From Mucilaginibacter myungsuensis (GTDB lineage Bacteria; Bacteroidota; Bacteroidia; Sphingobacteriales; Sphingobacteriaceae), in contig NZ_JADFFL010000003.1 of assembly GCF_015222005.1 (NCBI RefSeq), positions 372,001 to 436,000 on the forward strand: a stretch of 64,000 bases of DNA, written 5' to 3'. The position numbers and the translations under genes are program-made. Below, in pieces: positions 1-8,897 of this stretch. The notes beneath the pieces were generated by a model that worked only from the letters and a program-made list of their open reading frames with translations, had not been told where the DNA came from and did not search any database. Within the stretch, counting starts at the first letter, position 1. Each line of letters begins with the position of its first letter.

Positions 1-204
1 AAAAGCCAGTACGAGCAACACCTGAATGCAGCCGCGCTAAAGCAAATGGGCGTACCGGTGATAAAAAGCTTAAAGGAAAAACACTTCCCTGTTTTAAGCG
101 ATTGGATAGAGAATGGTAAGATTATCGGTGTAGATTATCCTAACGAGACGGCCGATGTTATAAATATGATCATCAAAAAACACGGCCCGGCTCATTCCGC
201 ATAG
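1..204 (+). CDS. Glycosyltransferase, C-terminal fragment (5' end outside window)
   Basis: Frame 1 is open from the first base to the TAG at 202-204, giving the last 67 residues of a protein. The visible start, K-S-Q-Y-E-Q-H-L-N-A-A-A-L, followed by a G-V-P-V stretch, resembles the C-terminal region of glycosyltransferase family 28 / MurG-like proteins. There a Gln-Tyr-Glu-Gln motif and a small-residue helix help close the nucleotide-sugar site. The acceptor and sugar cannot be told from this fragment. It runs in the same direction as the exopolysaccharide cluster but is separated from it by 214 bases, so it may be a separate unit. Confidence 0.6.
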   Translation, partial: KSQYEQHLNAAALKQMGVPVIKSLKEKHFPVLSDWIENGKIIGVDYPNETADVINMIIKKHGPAHSA

Positions 205-284
205 TTTTAAAATACCAAAAAAAGCGTTTTCAGTAGTAAGAATGGATTTTTTATTTATTTTTACAGAGATAATAAAATTTATGA

Positions 285-300
285 TTACTTATTTAAGTAA
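285..300. promoter_or_regulatory. Perfect 16-base palindrome upstream of the exopolysaccharide cluster
   Basis: The bases TTACTTA-TT-TAAGTAA form a perfect inverted repeat with a two-base centre, 119 bases before the first gene of the cluster. It lies in very AT-rich DNA where short palindromes arise by chance. An operator role is only a suggestion. No convincing TAnnTTTG promoter was found beside it. Confidence 0.25.
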
Positions 301-418
301 GCGATTTAATTATCAAAAAGACTTTTAGATGGAGCTTTTTTTGCTAATTTAACATCTTTATTTCAAGTCTTAAGATCGCAAGAGGTTTCATTACCGTATA
401 TTGGGTTATTAATTTAAA

Positions 419-790
419 ATGAAGAAAGTTATACTGATCGTTGACGACGACCTGGGTATTTTAAAATTGCTCAATTTTATCCTCTCAAAGGAATACGAAA
501 TAGTGGTTAAGACCAATGGTTTCGATGCTCTGGATTGGCTGGAGTTAGGCAATCTTCCCGACCTGATCATATCCGACCTTGCTATGCCGACCTTTGACGG
601 ACAGGCATTTGTGAAGAACGTGAAGATCAGCGGCTTTTATGGCGATATCCCTGTTGTACTGTTGTCTGCCGCGCACGATCTGGACGAGCAAGTGGGCAAA
701 ATGCCTTTCCGGGTAGAAGCTTTTCTGCAAAAACCTTTCAACCCTAATATTTTAAAGACCGAGATCAGTAAAATTTTGCAATTATCATGA
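419..790 (+). CDS. Stand-alone response-regulator receiver protein
   Basis: The 123 residues form a single CheY-like receiver domain with no output domain. The acidic pocket is D9-D10-D11, the phospho-acceptor is D53 in I-I-S-D-L-A-M-P, the switch residue is S83 and the conserved lysine is K105 in L-Q-K-P, so it looks fully competent for phosphorylation. It is the first gene of the exopolysaccharide cluster. Its TGA overlaps the ATG of the sugar transferase by four bases (ATGA), implying translational coupling. No histidine kinase is nearby. Inference: it adjusts polymer synthesis through protein contacts, perhaps with the degenerate receiver domain of the next gene product. Confidence 0.9.
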   Translation: MKKVILIVDDDLGILKLLNFILSKEYEIVVKTNGFDALDWLELGNLPDLIISDLAMPTFDGQAFVKNVKISGFYGDIPVVLLSAAHDLDEQVGKMPFRVEAFLQKPFNPNILKTEISKILQLS

Positions 791-1878
791 TGCACACCAC
801 AACTGATTGGAACGAGAGCGCCGGATTGCGCGTACGTTTGGCTTATGCCGGTACCCAACTCCGCGATTCGATATTTGCCGAGTTACCGGCACATTACCAG
901 ATCACATCTAACGATACGGTAAAACAGCTTGACGATTACCTGGCCGAGCAATCCATCCTAAGTATGCCCGATATTGTGGTAGCCGAGGTTGATGATGCCG
1001 GCGAGACCATGAAATTTGTCGAGCGTATTAAAAAGAACGGCCTTTTCAAGCAAATGCTTATCGTGTTGGTATCGGCTAAAGTGGATCCTGAACTGAAAAA
1101 GCAAGCCATCAAGCTAAAGGTGAACGACCTTTACAGCATGCCGATCAACCTGGGCCACCTGCGCGAGCGTTTGAACTTTTTGGTGAACTTTAAACTGATC
1201 AAACCTACCCTGGCCGAACTTTCTGAAAAAGTGGATACCACCTACAAACTGCCTCCTGGTAAGCGTGCTATGGATATCTTCTTTTCGGGCATGGCTTTGT
1301 TGATGCTGTCGCCGGTATTTTTGGTGGTGGCGTTGGCTATTAAATTCGGATCTAAAGGCCCTATCATTTACAAGAGCAAACGTGTTGGTACCGGTTACCA
1401 CGTGTTCGATTTTTATAAGTTCCGCTCGATGCGTAGCGATGCCGATCAGTTGTTGGCCAAAATGGCTATCGAGAACAATCAGTACGCAGTTGAGGAGACC
1501 GGCGCTAAAGCCGCTTCTTTTGTAAAGATCAAGAATGACCCGCGCATTACCAAGTTGGGAGCATTTTTACGCAGCAGCAGTATTGACGAGTTGCCACAGT
1601 TTTTCAACATTTTAAAAGGCGATATGTCTATCGTTGGCAACCGCCCTTTACCGGTTTACGAAGCCGAGATGCTAACCTCTAACGAGTGGGCAATGAGGTT
1701 CTTAGGTCCCGCAGGGCTTACCGGCCTTTGGCAGGTGACCAAGCGTGGTAAAGACGACATGAGCGAGCGCGAACGCAAAAAGCTTGATAACTTTTATGCC
1801 CAGAACTATTCAATTTTATTAGATCTTAAGATTATCTTTAGCACAATTCCGGCCTTGTTCCAGAAAGAAAAAGTGTGA
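787..1878 (+). CDS. Pseudo-receiver / polyprenyl-phosphate sugar-1-phosphate transferase fusion
   Basis: The C-terminal part (about residues 155-363) is a bacterial sugar transferase (WcaJ/WbaP/ExoY class), which moves a sugar-1-phosphate onto undecaprenyl phosphate to start repeat-unit assembly at the inner membrane. The membrane-entry helix after K-R-A-M-D-I, the K-F-R-S-M-R motif, D-E-L-P-Q and G-N-R-P-L-P are visible. The first 130 residues have receiver-domain spacing, but the acidic pocket is lost, the phospho-acceptor position holds E67 and the conserved lysine position holds M118. The usual multi-helix N-terminal membrane region of WbaP/WcaJ is replaced by this domain. ATGs at 787 and 790 are both possible starts. 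Confidence 0.9.
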   Translation: MMHTTTDWNESAGLRVRLAYAGTQLRDSIFAELPAHYQITSNDTVKQLDDYLAEQSILSMPDIVVAEVDDAGETMKFVERIKKNGLFKQMLIVLVSAKVDPELKKQAIKLKVNDLYSMPINLGHLRERLNFLVNFKLIKPTLAELSEKVDTTYKLPPGKRAMDIFFSGMALLMLSPVFLVVALAIKFGSKGPIIYKSKRVGTGYHVFDFYKFRSMRSDADQLLAKMAIENNQYAVEETGAKAASFVKIKNDPRITKLGAFLRSSSIDELPQFFNILKGDMSIVGNRPLPVYEAEMLTSNEWAMRFLGPAGLTGLWQVTKRGKDDMSERERKKLDNFYAQNYSILLDLKIIFSTIPALFQKEKV

Positions 1879-1884
1879 TCGCCA

Positions 1885-2625
1885 ATGTCTGTAAAATATA
1901 AGCTGATAATCACCATATTGATCTCTCTGTTCACCGCGGGCCAATTAAGCGCCCAGGTGTTAGGCGGCACCCGCAAGGATGGCGACCAGGAGAGCATGTT
2001 CCCCGATTTTAAAACGGTCTACCTGCAAAAGCTGATAGATACTGCAGATAAATATTATCCGCAGATCAAGTTAAGGGCCGAACAGATCAAGATCGCCCAA
2101 ACTTCTTACAGCCAATCTAAGGCAGCCTGGTTTGAGGGTTTGTCGGTCACACCGTCATACGTATACAACCCCAGCGGGTCCATTAACCTGTTCAACAGCA
2201 CAGGCGCATCTACCAATTTTTTTAATGGTTATCAGATCGCGTTTAGCTTAAGCTTAAGCAGCTTTATCACAAGGCCGTATATTACCCGTAATGCCAAACA
2301 CAATATTGTGGTGGCCCAAATGGAAGAAGAGACCGCAAAATTGACCCTGCGCACACAGGTTAGTACCTTATACGTTCAGTTTTTGCAAACACAATCCAGT
2401 TTAAGGGTTGCCGCAAAAACAGCAAGCGATACCAAGTTGTATTTAGAACAGGTTAAACACGATTTTTCGTTAAGCAGCCCTACTGCCACCACAACCGTTT
2501 ATAACAGCGCGTTAACGGCATACAATTCGTCGGCTTTAGCTAAGGTAGCCGCAGAGGGCGCGTTCTTAACGGCCAAGCTTAGTTTAGAAGTATTAGTGGG
2601 CAGAAGATTGGAAGACATTAAATAA
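1885..2625 (+). CDS. Half-length TolC-like outer-membrane protein
   Basis: A signal peptide (M-S-V-K-Y-K-L-I, hydrophobic to S-A-Q) precedes about 220 residues resembling one repeat of the outer-membrane efflux protein fold: a long helix around Q-I-K-L-R-A-E-Q, a strand region rich in Ser/Asn/Phe, and a second long helical hairpin. TolC proteins normally carry two such repeats in about 450 residues, and here there is only one. No Wza-type export protein occurs in the cluster, so this may supply or organise the outer-membrane exit. Its stop overlaps the next start by one base (TAATG), fitting a tight operon. Confidence 0.65.
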   Translation: MSVKYKLIITILISLFTAGQLSAQVLGGTRKDGDQESMFPDFKTVYLQKLIDTADKYYPQIKLRAEQIKIAQTSYSQSKAAWFEGLSVTPSYVYNPSGSINLFNSTGASTNFFNGYQIAFSLSLSSFITRPYITRNAKHNIVVAQMEEETAKLTLRTQVSTLYVQFLQTQSSLRVAAKTASDTKLYLEQVKHDFSLSSPTATTTVYNSALTAYNSSALAKVAAEGAFLTAKLSLEVLVGRRLEDIK

Positions 2626-4799
2626 TGGAGCAGGTAAAGGATTTTTTTAAGCTCTTAAAAAAATACGTATTGGTACTGATCCTGGTACCGATAGTGACCG
2701 TGCTCGTCGTATATTATCCCTTAAAAAACCTCCCCAAGCAGTATGTATCGCAAGGATTGATCGCGACAGGTTTTACCGACCAGTCGCGTGCTATTTTAGA
2801 TCCTTTGGGCGGTGGTTTGCAAGAGACCCGCCTGATGGCACAATTTGGTAACCTGAAAAGCCAGATGATGCTGAAGCGGATATGGGATGCCCTGTCTTAC
2901 AAACTCATCATCCACGATCTGAGCACCGATGCCCCTTTCCGCTCTATCAAAGGCATTAAGGAATATAAGGCGATGGACAACAAGGATAAGTTGAGAGCTA
3001 TTGCCCTGTTCAGCCGCAAACTGGAGCGCATGGAACCCATGAACGCCACCAGCACTTACGAGGATTGGCTCAACGGTTTGCTGATCGCCATGAAATATGA
3101 CGAAGGCGCCCTTAAAAAGGCATTAATGGTGGACCGTATGGACGCGAGCGATCTGGTATCGGCCACGGCCACTACCGAAAGTTCGGAGTTGTCGGCCTTT
3201 ATGGTCAATACTTACGTTAAGATCTTTATCGATTATTACACCAGCCAGTCTACCCAATCGCAAACCAATAATGTTGAATTTTTGGCCGATCTGTTAAAGC
3301 AGAAAAAAGAGGAAGTGGATTCGGCACGCCAAAAGCTGCAATCGTATAAGATCGCTAACGACATTTTGAACCTGGAAGAACAATCTAAATCTATCCAAAC
3401 CCAAAAGCAAACTGCAGAGGATATGCTAGTGCTCTTAAAACGCCAAGTAAGCTCTTTGGGTGGGGCTATCAAAAACATTAAAAGCAATTTGAGTCCCAGC
3501 GTAAGGGCCTATGCCGAAGCCGAATCATCCAGGCTTAACGCCACTTTGGTAACATCGCGCGAGCGTTTAAATCAACTCGTCGCCCTAAAATACCGGGACC
3601 TGCTTGCCCCGCCTAACCCAGGCCTCGAAAGATCGATCGACTCTCTGCAGAAACGTATTATCGCACAGGGTGCTGCCATTACCGATGCCGCTGCTGTGAG
3701 CCCCCTAACCGGCAAAGAAGCCCAATTGCAGCAACTACGCACCTTACAGGTGGAATATGATCAGGCCTTTTACAGCCAAAGCGTTATCCAGAGTGAATTG
3801 ACCAATCTTGATTCACGCTTTAAAAAGTTGGTACCGCTTGATGCCAAGGTACAGACCTACACTTTCGAGATCGAGAACGCTACTAAAGAGTATGAGGATG
3901 TTTTTACCAAATACAACCAGGCCATTATGCAGGCCTCGGCCAACAGTAAGTTAACGCAGATCGTTATGGCCGTGCCCGAAGGTCCGCAACCATCTAAATG
4001 GAAGCTGTTTGTGATCGGTGCCGGCCTGGGTACGTTTGTGATCTGTTTGGTAGTGATGTTCGTGCTGTGGTACATGGACGACTCCATCAACAGCCCGGTG
4101 CGTTTGGCCAATATTACTAACCTGCCTGTATTGGGTGCACTTAACAAACTGCCCGGCAACAATATAGATCTGCGTAAACTTTGGGACGGCGATCAGCGCG
4201 AAAAAATGAAGCGCTTTAAAGATCTGCTACGCTCGGTCCGTTTTGAGATAGATCAGGAACTGGCCGGTAAAAAGATATTGGCCGTTACCAGCATGCGCCC
4301 CGGCGAAGGCAAGACCTTGCTGAGCATCAGCCTGGCTTACTCGTACGCCATGATCAACAAAAAAGTGTTGCTGATAGATGGTAACTACGAAGACCCTACC
4401 ATTACCCGATCGGTAATGCCCGAGTACTATGTAGAGGACGTGCTAAAGAACACGACCGATAGCCCGCGCCTTACCGCGCAGACCAACGTTTTAGGTAACT
4501 ATGGCGGCGACGTGACCCTGTTAGAGGTGAGCGACGAAAAAGCCATCAAGGATAAATTTGCCGAGTTGCAACGCACTTACGATATCATCATCATCGAAAC
4601 CCCTGCCCTATCAGCATTGAGCAAGGCTAAAGAGTGGTTCATATTTGCGGATAAGATCGTATCGGTCTTTGAGGCCGGGCAAAGTATCTTTAACGGTAAA
4701 AAACTGGTGGTAAAATATTTCCAGAACGAAGGCGACAAATTCTCGGGCTGGATACTGAATAAGCAAACAATGGTAGCCGCCCCTAAAAAAGGCAAATGA
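2625..4799 (+). CDS. Wzc/GumC-like polysaccharide co-polymerase with C-terminal ATPase domain
   Basis: The 724 residues hold an N-terminal membrane helix (about 15-33), a long periplasmic coiled-coil segment, a second helix (about 460-485) and a cytoplasmic P-loop domain. Walker A (R-P-G-E-G-K-T) is near residue 560, the Walker A' region V-L-L-I-D-G-N follows it, and Walker B (I-I-I-I-E-T-P) is near 655. This is the plan of BY-kinase chain-length regulators. The C-terminus ends P-K-K-G-K and lacks the tyrosine cluster used for autophosphorylation in Wzc, so kinase activity is doubtful. It probably sets polymer length and couples synthesis to export. Confidence 0.85.
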   Translation: MEQVKDFFKLLKKYVLVLILVPIVTVLVVYYPLKNLPKQYVSQGLIATGFTDQSRAILDPLGGGLQETRLMAQFGNLKSQMMLKRIWDALSYKLIIHDLSTDAPFRSIKGIKEYKAMDNKDKLRAIALFSRKLERMEPMNATSTYEDWLNGLLIAMKYDEGALKKALMVDRMDASDLVSATATTESSELSAFMVNTYVKIFIDYYTSQSTQSQTNNVEFLADLLKQKKEEVDSARQKLQSYKIANDILNLEEQSKSIQTQKQTAEDMLVLLKRQVSSLGGAIKNIKSNLSPSVRAYAEAESSRLNATLVTSRERLNQLVALKYRDLLAPPNPGLERSIDSLQKRIIAQGAAITDAAAVSPLTGKEAQLQQLRTLQVEYDQAFYSQSVIQSELTNLDSRFKKLVPLDAKVQTYTFEIENATKEYEDVFTKYNQAIMQASANSKLTQIVMAVPEGPQPSKWKLFVIGAGLGTFVICLVVMFVLWYMDDSINSPVRLANITNLPVLGALNKLPGNNIDLRKLWDGDQREKMKRFKDLLRSVRFEIDQELAGKKILAVTSMRPGEGKTLLSISLAYSYAMINKKVLLIDGNYEDPTITRSVMPEYYVEDVLKNTTDSPRLTAQTNVLGNYGGDVTLLEVSDEKAIKDKFAELQRTYDIIIIETPALSALSKAKEWFIFADKIVSVFEAGQSIFNGKKLVVKYFQNEGDKFSGWILNKQTMVAAPKKGK

Positions 4800-4807
4800 T
4801 CTAAGGT

Positions 4808-6004
4808 ATGGTCGAGGTACTGAATATATTATGGATAGCTTTTCAGGTGATGCTGGGTTACAACCTGGTGTTCCCCCTGTTGCTTTATATTTTGTATAAA
4901 CTGAGCGGCAAACCTAAGATCGCGACAGCCCAGGGCGGCGACGAACCCAACGATTACGCCATTATTGTGACCGCCTATGAGCAAACTTACTCGTTAAAAG
5001 CGGTTGTCGATTCCATACAAAAACTCAAATACGATAACTACCTGGTTTACATCGTTGCTGACAAATGCGATGTGACCGATCTGAAGTTTGACGACGAACG
5101 CGTGATCGTACTACGCCCCGAGGAAACTTTGGCCAGCAACACCCGCTCGCACTTTTATGCCATCAACCGCTTTGTCCGTCCGCATAATATTTTGACCATT
5201 ATCGACAGTGATAACCTTGTTCACCCTGATTATTTGGACGAACTGAACAGATACTTTGATGCCGGCTACACAGCCGTACAAGGCGTGCGCGATGCCAAAA
5301 ACCTGGATACTACCTACGCTTGTTTAGATGCCGCCCGTGATATCTATTACCATTTTTACGATGGTAAAGTGCTTTTCGCAGTAGGGTCATCGGCAACTTT
5401 AGCCGGGTCGGGTATGGCATTCACCACTAGCCTGTACCGCCAAAGCCTGGAACATCTGGACGTGACCGGCGCCGGTTTTGACAAAGTACTACAAGCCCAG
5501 ATCCTGCAACGAAACCTGCGCATAGCCTTTGCCGAGGATGCCATTGTTTACGACGAAAAGACCACCCGCTCAGATCAGTTAGTGAACCAGCGTGCGCGTT
5601 GGATAAATACCTGGTTCAAATATTTTAAGCTGGGCTTTACCATCATTGGTTCGGGCATTAAGAATTTTAGCCGCAACCAGATCATTTTTGGTTTAGTATT
5701 GCTACGCCCGCCTTTGTTCATCTTTTTGATACTGTCGGTATTTTGCATGTTCATCAATTTATGGGTGAGCCTTACCGCGGTTATTGTATGGGCATTGGGC
5801 TTTACGGCCTTTGTGTTAGGTTTTGTGATAGCACTGCGCAGTTCGCACACCGATCCGCGCGTGTACAGATCGTTAAAGAACATTCCGGTATTCATGTATT
5901 ACCAACTGATATCTTTATACAACTCGCGCAGGGCCAACAAGCGCTCGGTAGCTACCCAGCACTATCACGAGAAAAGTATTAACGATATCATTGACAAAGA
6001 ATGA
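4808..6004 (+). CDS. Membrane-bound family 2 glycosyltransferase with Q-x-x-R-W motif
   Basis: A single N-terminal helix anchors a GT-A catalytic domain, followed by two or three C-terminal helices (about residues 295-355). The D-S-D metal/nucleotide motif (L-T-I-I-D-S-D-N) and Q-R-A-R-W match the D,D,D,QxxRW signature of cellulose-synthase-like enzymes, so a processive or polymer-type inverting transferase acting from the cytoplasmic face is likely. The sugar donor cannot be read from sequence. The stop overlaps the start of a 44-codon ORF by four bases. Confidence 0.85.
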   Translation: MVEVLNILWIAFQVMLGYNLVFPLLLYILYKLSGKPKIATAQGGDEPNDYAIIVTAYEQTYSLKAVVDSIQKLKYDNYLVYIVADKCDVTDLKFDDERVIVLRPEETLASNTRSHFYAINRFVRPHNILTIIDSDNLVHPDYLDELNRYFDAGYTAVQGVRDAKNLDTTYACLDAARDIYYHFYDGKVLFAVGSSATLAGSGMAFTTSLYRQSLEHLDVTGAGFDKVLQAQILQRNLRIAFAEDAIVYDEKTTRSDQLVNQRARWINTWFKYFKLGFTIIGSGIKNFSRNQIIFGLVLLRPPLFIFLILSVFCMFINLWVSLTAVIVWALGFTAFVLGFVIALRSSHTDPRVYRSLKNIPVFMYYQLISLYNSRRANKRSVATQHYHEKSINDIIDKE

Positions 6005-6135
6005 GGGTAGATCCCAAAAGCAAAACTTTTACGCTGAGCGGTAAACCCATCCTGCCTAAAAACTATAAAGAGATAGCCGGGGTGGTTTTGGTGTTTGTAG
6101 GCGTGTTCTACTTTTTTATTAAAGTGGTATTTTAA
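6001..6135 (+). CDS. Small single-pass membrane peptide, 44 aa
   Basis: An ATG at 6001 overlaps the stop of the preceding glycosyltransferase (ATGA) and the frame stays open to TAA at 6133-6135. The predicted peptide has a basic first half (R2, K6, K8, K14, K19, K22) and a strongly hydrophobic second half (V-V-L-V-F-V-G-V-F-Y-F-F-I) suited to one membrane helix with the N-terminus inside. It then leaves a 14-base gap before the O-antigen-ligase-like gene. Coupling and composition argue that it is real. I do not recognise a family. It could be a small subunit of the neighbouring transferase or polymerase. Confidence 0.6.
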   Translation: MRVDPKSKTFTLSGKPILPKNYKEIAGVVLVFVGVFYFFIKVVF

Positions 6136-6149
6136 GACGATAAATTATC

Positions 6150-7673
6150 ATGATAGAGCAGTTACCTTTAGATACCCCCGCCCAAAGGCTGTCTGTAGGC
6201 CAGTGGTTGCGCAAGGTATTTATTGCAGAAAAACTGCTTAACCCCGTTGGATATATCCTTTTAGCGCTGCTTGCCATAGTTTACGGGCTTATTATAGCGC
6301 GCTTAGGCTTGGTACCCGGGCTTGCATTGGCTGCCATGGCGGTAATGCTGCCTGTGCTATACTGCATTGTGGCCCATCCCAAATTTGGCATTTTAGTGTT
6401 GCTGACCATGGCCTATTACATCATGTTCATGATGCGGCTGGTGACCACCACCTTCCCTATGGGTACCATAATGGACGGGTTGGAAGCCCTGCTGATCCTT
6501 GGTTTCCTGATCAAGCAACGGGCCGACAAGAATTTTGAGATGTTCAAGAACCCGATCAGTTATATGATCCTGGTTTGGTTCTGTTACAATATTATGCAGG
6601 CGGTCAACCCGTCGGCATCGTCTATTTTAGCCTGGGTTTATACTGTACGCAACGTTGCCTTTGTTACGCTGATGTACTTTGTGTTTTTAAAGAACATCAC
6701 CTCGGTAAAATTTATCCGTGTGCTGATCGCCATGTGGCTCGTCTACGCGGTGATCGGTGCGCTGTACGGCGTTAAGCAGGAGATATTCGGTTTCTCGGCT
6801 TCAGAGCAGGCCGCTATGGATGCTGACCCAGAACGTGCCGCGCTATATTTCCAGGCAGGTCACTGGCGCAAATTCTCGATATTTAATGACCCCGTGGTAT
6901 TTGCCTATAACATGGTGCTGGCATCGCTGCTATGCATCGGGCTGATCTGGGGGCCGACCAAAAACTGGCAAAAATGGATATTAGGCGGCCTGATCGGTCT
7001 GTTCTTTTTGTCGATGCTGTTCTCGGGTACGCGTGGCGCGTTCGCGCTTACACCGGTGGGTGTCATCCTGTTCAGCGTGCTTAACTTTAACCGGCGGATC
7101 GCGATCATGGGAGTTTTAGGCGCTATGTTTTTTGTAGTACTGATCTTTATGCCGACCAGCAATCCCAATATCCTGCGTTTCCAAACGGCATTTAAACCCG
7201 GTAAGGATGCATCTTACTTGTTAAGGCAAATGAACCAGCAGCGTATCAAACCGTTCATCCATACGCACCCGCTGGGCGGCGGACTGGGTTCGGTAGGTGT
7301 GTGGGGGCAAAAATTTTCGCCGGGTAGTATGCTGGCCAATTTCCCGCCGGATAGCGGGTACGTGCGTGTGGCGGTAGAGCTGGGCTGGATAGGCATGCTC
7401 ATCTTTTGCTGGATGATGTTCACGATCCTGAAGACGGGGGTCGTCAACTTTTTTAAGATACAGGATCCCGAACTACGATGTTACTGCCTGGCCATGACCA
7501 TTATGATATTTGCCATTAACGTAGGTAACTATCCGCAGGAGGCGCTGGTGCAGTTCCCTACCAATATCTATTTCTTTTTAATGGTGGCCTTGCTGAACAA
7601 GTGCTTGCAGTTGGATGAAGAAAAACGTGGCGTGGTCCACCTTAAACCTAAAGCCCCCTATGTTGCCGTATGA
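6150..7673 (+). CDS. O-antigen ligase / polysaccharide polymerase-like membrane protein
   Basis: The 507 residues contain about ten to twelve membrane helices and a large periplasmic loop. Near residues 290-300 the S-G-T-R-G-A motif appears, and the region around H-T-H-P-L-G-G-G-L-G-S before a P-D-S-G-Y stretch is typical of the Wzy_C/WaaL family. Such proteins join lipid-linked repeat units into polymer or ligate them to an acceptor. Being the only such protein in the cluster, it is the likely polymerase. The stop overlaps the start of the next glycosyltransferase by four bases. Confidence 0.85.
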   Translation: MIEQLPLDTPAQRLSVGQWLRKVFIAEKLLNPVGYILLALLAIVYGLIIARLGLVPGLALAAMAVMLPVLYCIVAHPKFGILVLLTMAYYIMFMMRLVTTTFPMGTIMDGLEALLILGFLIKQRADKNFEMFKNPISYMILVWFCYNIMQAVNPSASSILAWVYTVRNVAFVTLMYFVFLKNITSVKFIRVLIAMWLVYAVIGALYGVKQEIFGFSASEQAAMDADPERAALYFQAGHWRKFSIFNDPVVFAYNMVLASLLCIGLIWGPTKNWQKWILGGLIGLFFLSMLFSGTRGAFALTPVGVILFSVLNFNRRIAIMGVLGAMFFVVLIFMPTSNPNILRFQTAFKPGKDASYLLRQMNQQRIKPFIHTHPLGGGLGSVGVWGQKFSPGSMLANFPPDSGYVRVAVELGWIGMLIFCWMMFTILKTGVVNFFKIQDPELRCYCLAMTIMIFAINVGNYPQEALVQFPTNIYFFLMVALLNKCLQLDEEKRGVVHLKPKAPYVAV

Positions 7674-8884
7674 TCTTGAAAGGTAAAAATATCATCATAT
7701 TAAGCCTGATGAAGTTCGACGGCGAGTACGAATCGACGAACTACACCATTGCCAAGCACCTGGCCAAGCATAACCAGGTGTTTTATGTAGATAATCCTTA
7801 CACATGGAAAGATTATGCCCGGTTTAAAGGCACCGACGATTTTAACCGCCGTAAAGATCATTTTGGATTTTTTGCCGATGGCATTATAGAGACCACCACC
7901 CCTAACCTGCGCGTAGTGATCACCCCGCCACTGGCGTCGATCCACTTTTTACCCGAAGGGCCGATCTATCGCGCTGCGCTGAAACTGAATGAATGGCTGA
8001 TCACCAAACGCATTAAGCAGGTGATCAAAAAATATAAACTGAAGGACTACATTTTCATCAACTCATACAACTTCCATTACCCTAACGTAGGCGACGCGCT
8101 GGACCCAAGCCTGTTGGTTTACCATTGCGTGGATCCGCTGGTATCTGACTACGATCTGAAACATGGCAGCATATCCGAGGCGCATATTGCCAAGGTGAGT
8201 GATGTGATCATTTGCTCAAGCAAGCAATTATGTGTAGAAAAAGGCCCGCTGAACGCGAACACCCATTTTGTACCCAACGCTGCCGATATATCGCACAGCC
8301 AAAAAGCGCTGGCTCCGGATCTGCCGGTGGCCGATATTATTGCCAAACTGCCGAAGCCCGTGTTGGGCTACTTCGGCAATATTGAACGCCGCATGGATTT
8401 TGACATGCTGAAGGAGGTGATAGCTGCCAATCCGGATAAGAGTTTTGTATTTGTTGGTCCGCAAGGAAAGATCTACATCCCCGATTGGTTTTTTGATACA
8501 CCCAATGTGTACCTGCCCGGCCGCATGCCTTACGAGGATATGCCCGCCATTGTAAAAGGCTTTGATGTTGCCCTGCTGCCATTCAAAAAAGACGAAGTGA
8601 GCCGAACAATATTTCCTTTAAAATTGTTTGAGTACCTTGGTGCCGGTAAGCCCGTGGTGTCCACAGATTTTAATGAGGACCTGAAAGATTTTACCGCGGA
8701 TACCGTGGCCTATTGCAGCACAGCGGCCGAATATTCGGCGGCTATTGCGCATGCCCTGGCCGAAGATCCGCAAGCGATGATCCCTAAACGTTTGGCCGTT
8801 GCTGCCGACAATACCTGGGACAAGCGCGCCGAAGAGTTTTCGGAAATATTGAATAAATACCTTGAATTAAAGACAACTAAGTAA
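7670..8884 (+). CDS. Family 4-type glycosyltransferase (GT-B fold)
   Basis: The 404-residue soluble protein has a GT-B layout. The C-terminal Rossmann half begins near residue 217 (V-L-G-Y-F-G-N-I) and carries F-P-L-K-L-F-E-Y-L-G-A-G-K-P-V-V near residue 318, the acidic nucleotide-sugar binding region of GT4/GT1 retaining enzymes. It probably adds one sugar to the lipid-linked repeat unit in the cytoplasm. It overlaps the upstream gene by four bases and precedes the GT8 gene by 13. Confidence 0.85.
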   Translation: MILKGKNIIILSLMKFDGEYESTNYTIAKHLAKHNQVFYVDNPYTWKDYARFKGTDDFNRRKDHFGFFADGIIETTTPNLRVVITPPLASIHFLPEGPIYRAALKLNEWLITKRIKQVIKKYKLKDYIFINSYNFHYPNVGDALDPSLLVYHCVDPLVSDYDLKHGSISEAHIAKVSDVIICSSKQLCVEKGPLNANTHFVPNAADISHSQKALAPDLPVADIIAKLPKPVLGYFGNIERRMDFDMLKEVIAANPDKSFVFVGPQGKIYIPDWFFDTPNVYLPGRMPYEDMPAIVKGFDVALLPFKKDEVSRTIFPLKLFEYLGAGKPVVSTDFNEDLKDFTADTVAYCSTAAEYSAAIAHALAEDPQAMIPKRLAVAADNTWDKRAEEFSEILNKYLELKTTK

Positions 8885-8897
8885 ATTTAGCCGAGAT

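Noticed and set aside
2625-4799. Calling the Wzc-like protein a tyrosine autokinase
   Set aside because: The Tyr-rich C-terminal tail that defines BY-kinase autophosphorylation is not present.
8863-8891. Promoter before the GT8 gene (TTG-N17-TAAATTTA)
   Set aside because: The last base of the -7 box and the spacing are off, the DNA is AT-rich, and the gene is tightly packed in the operon.
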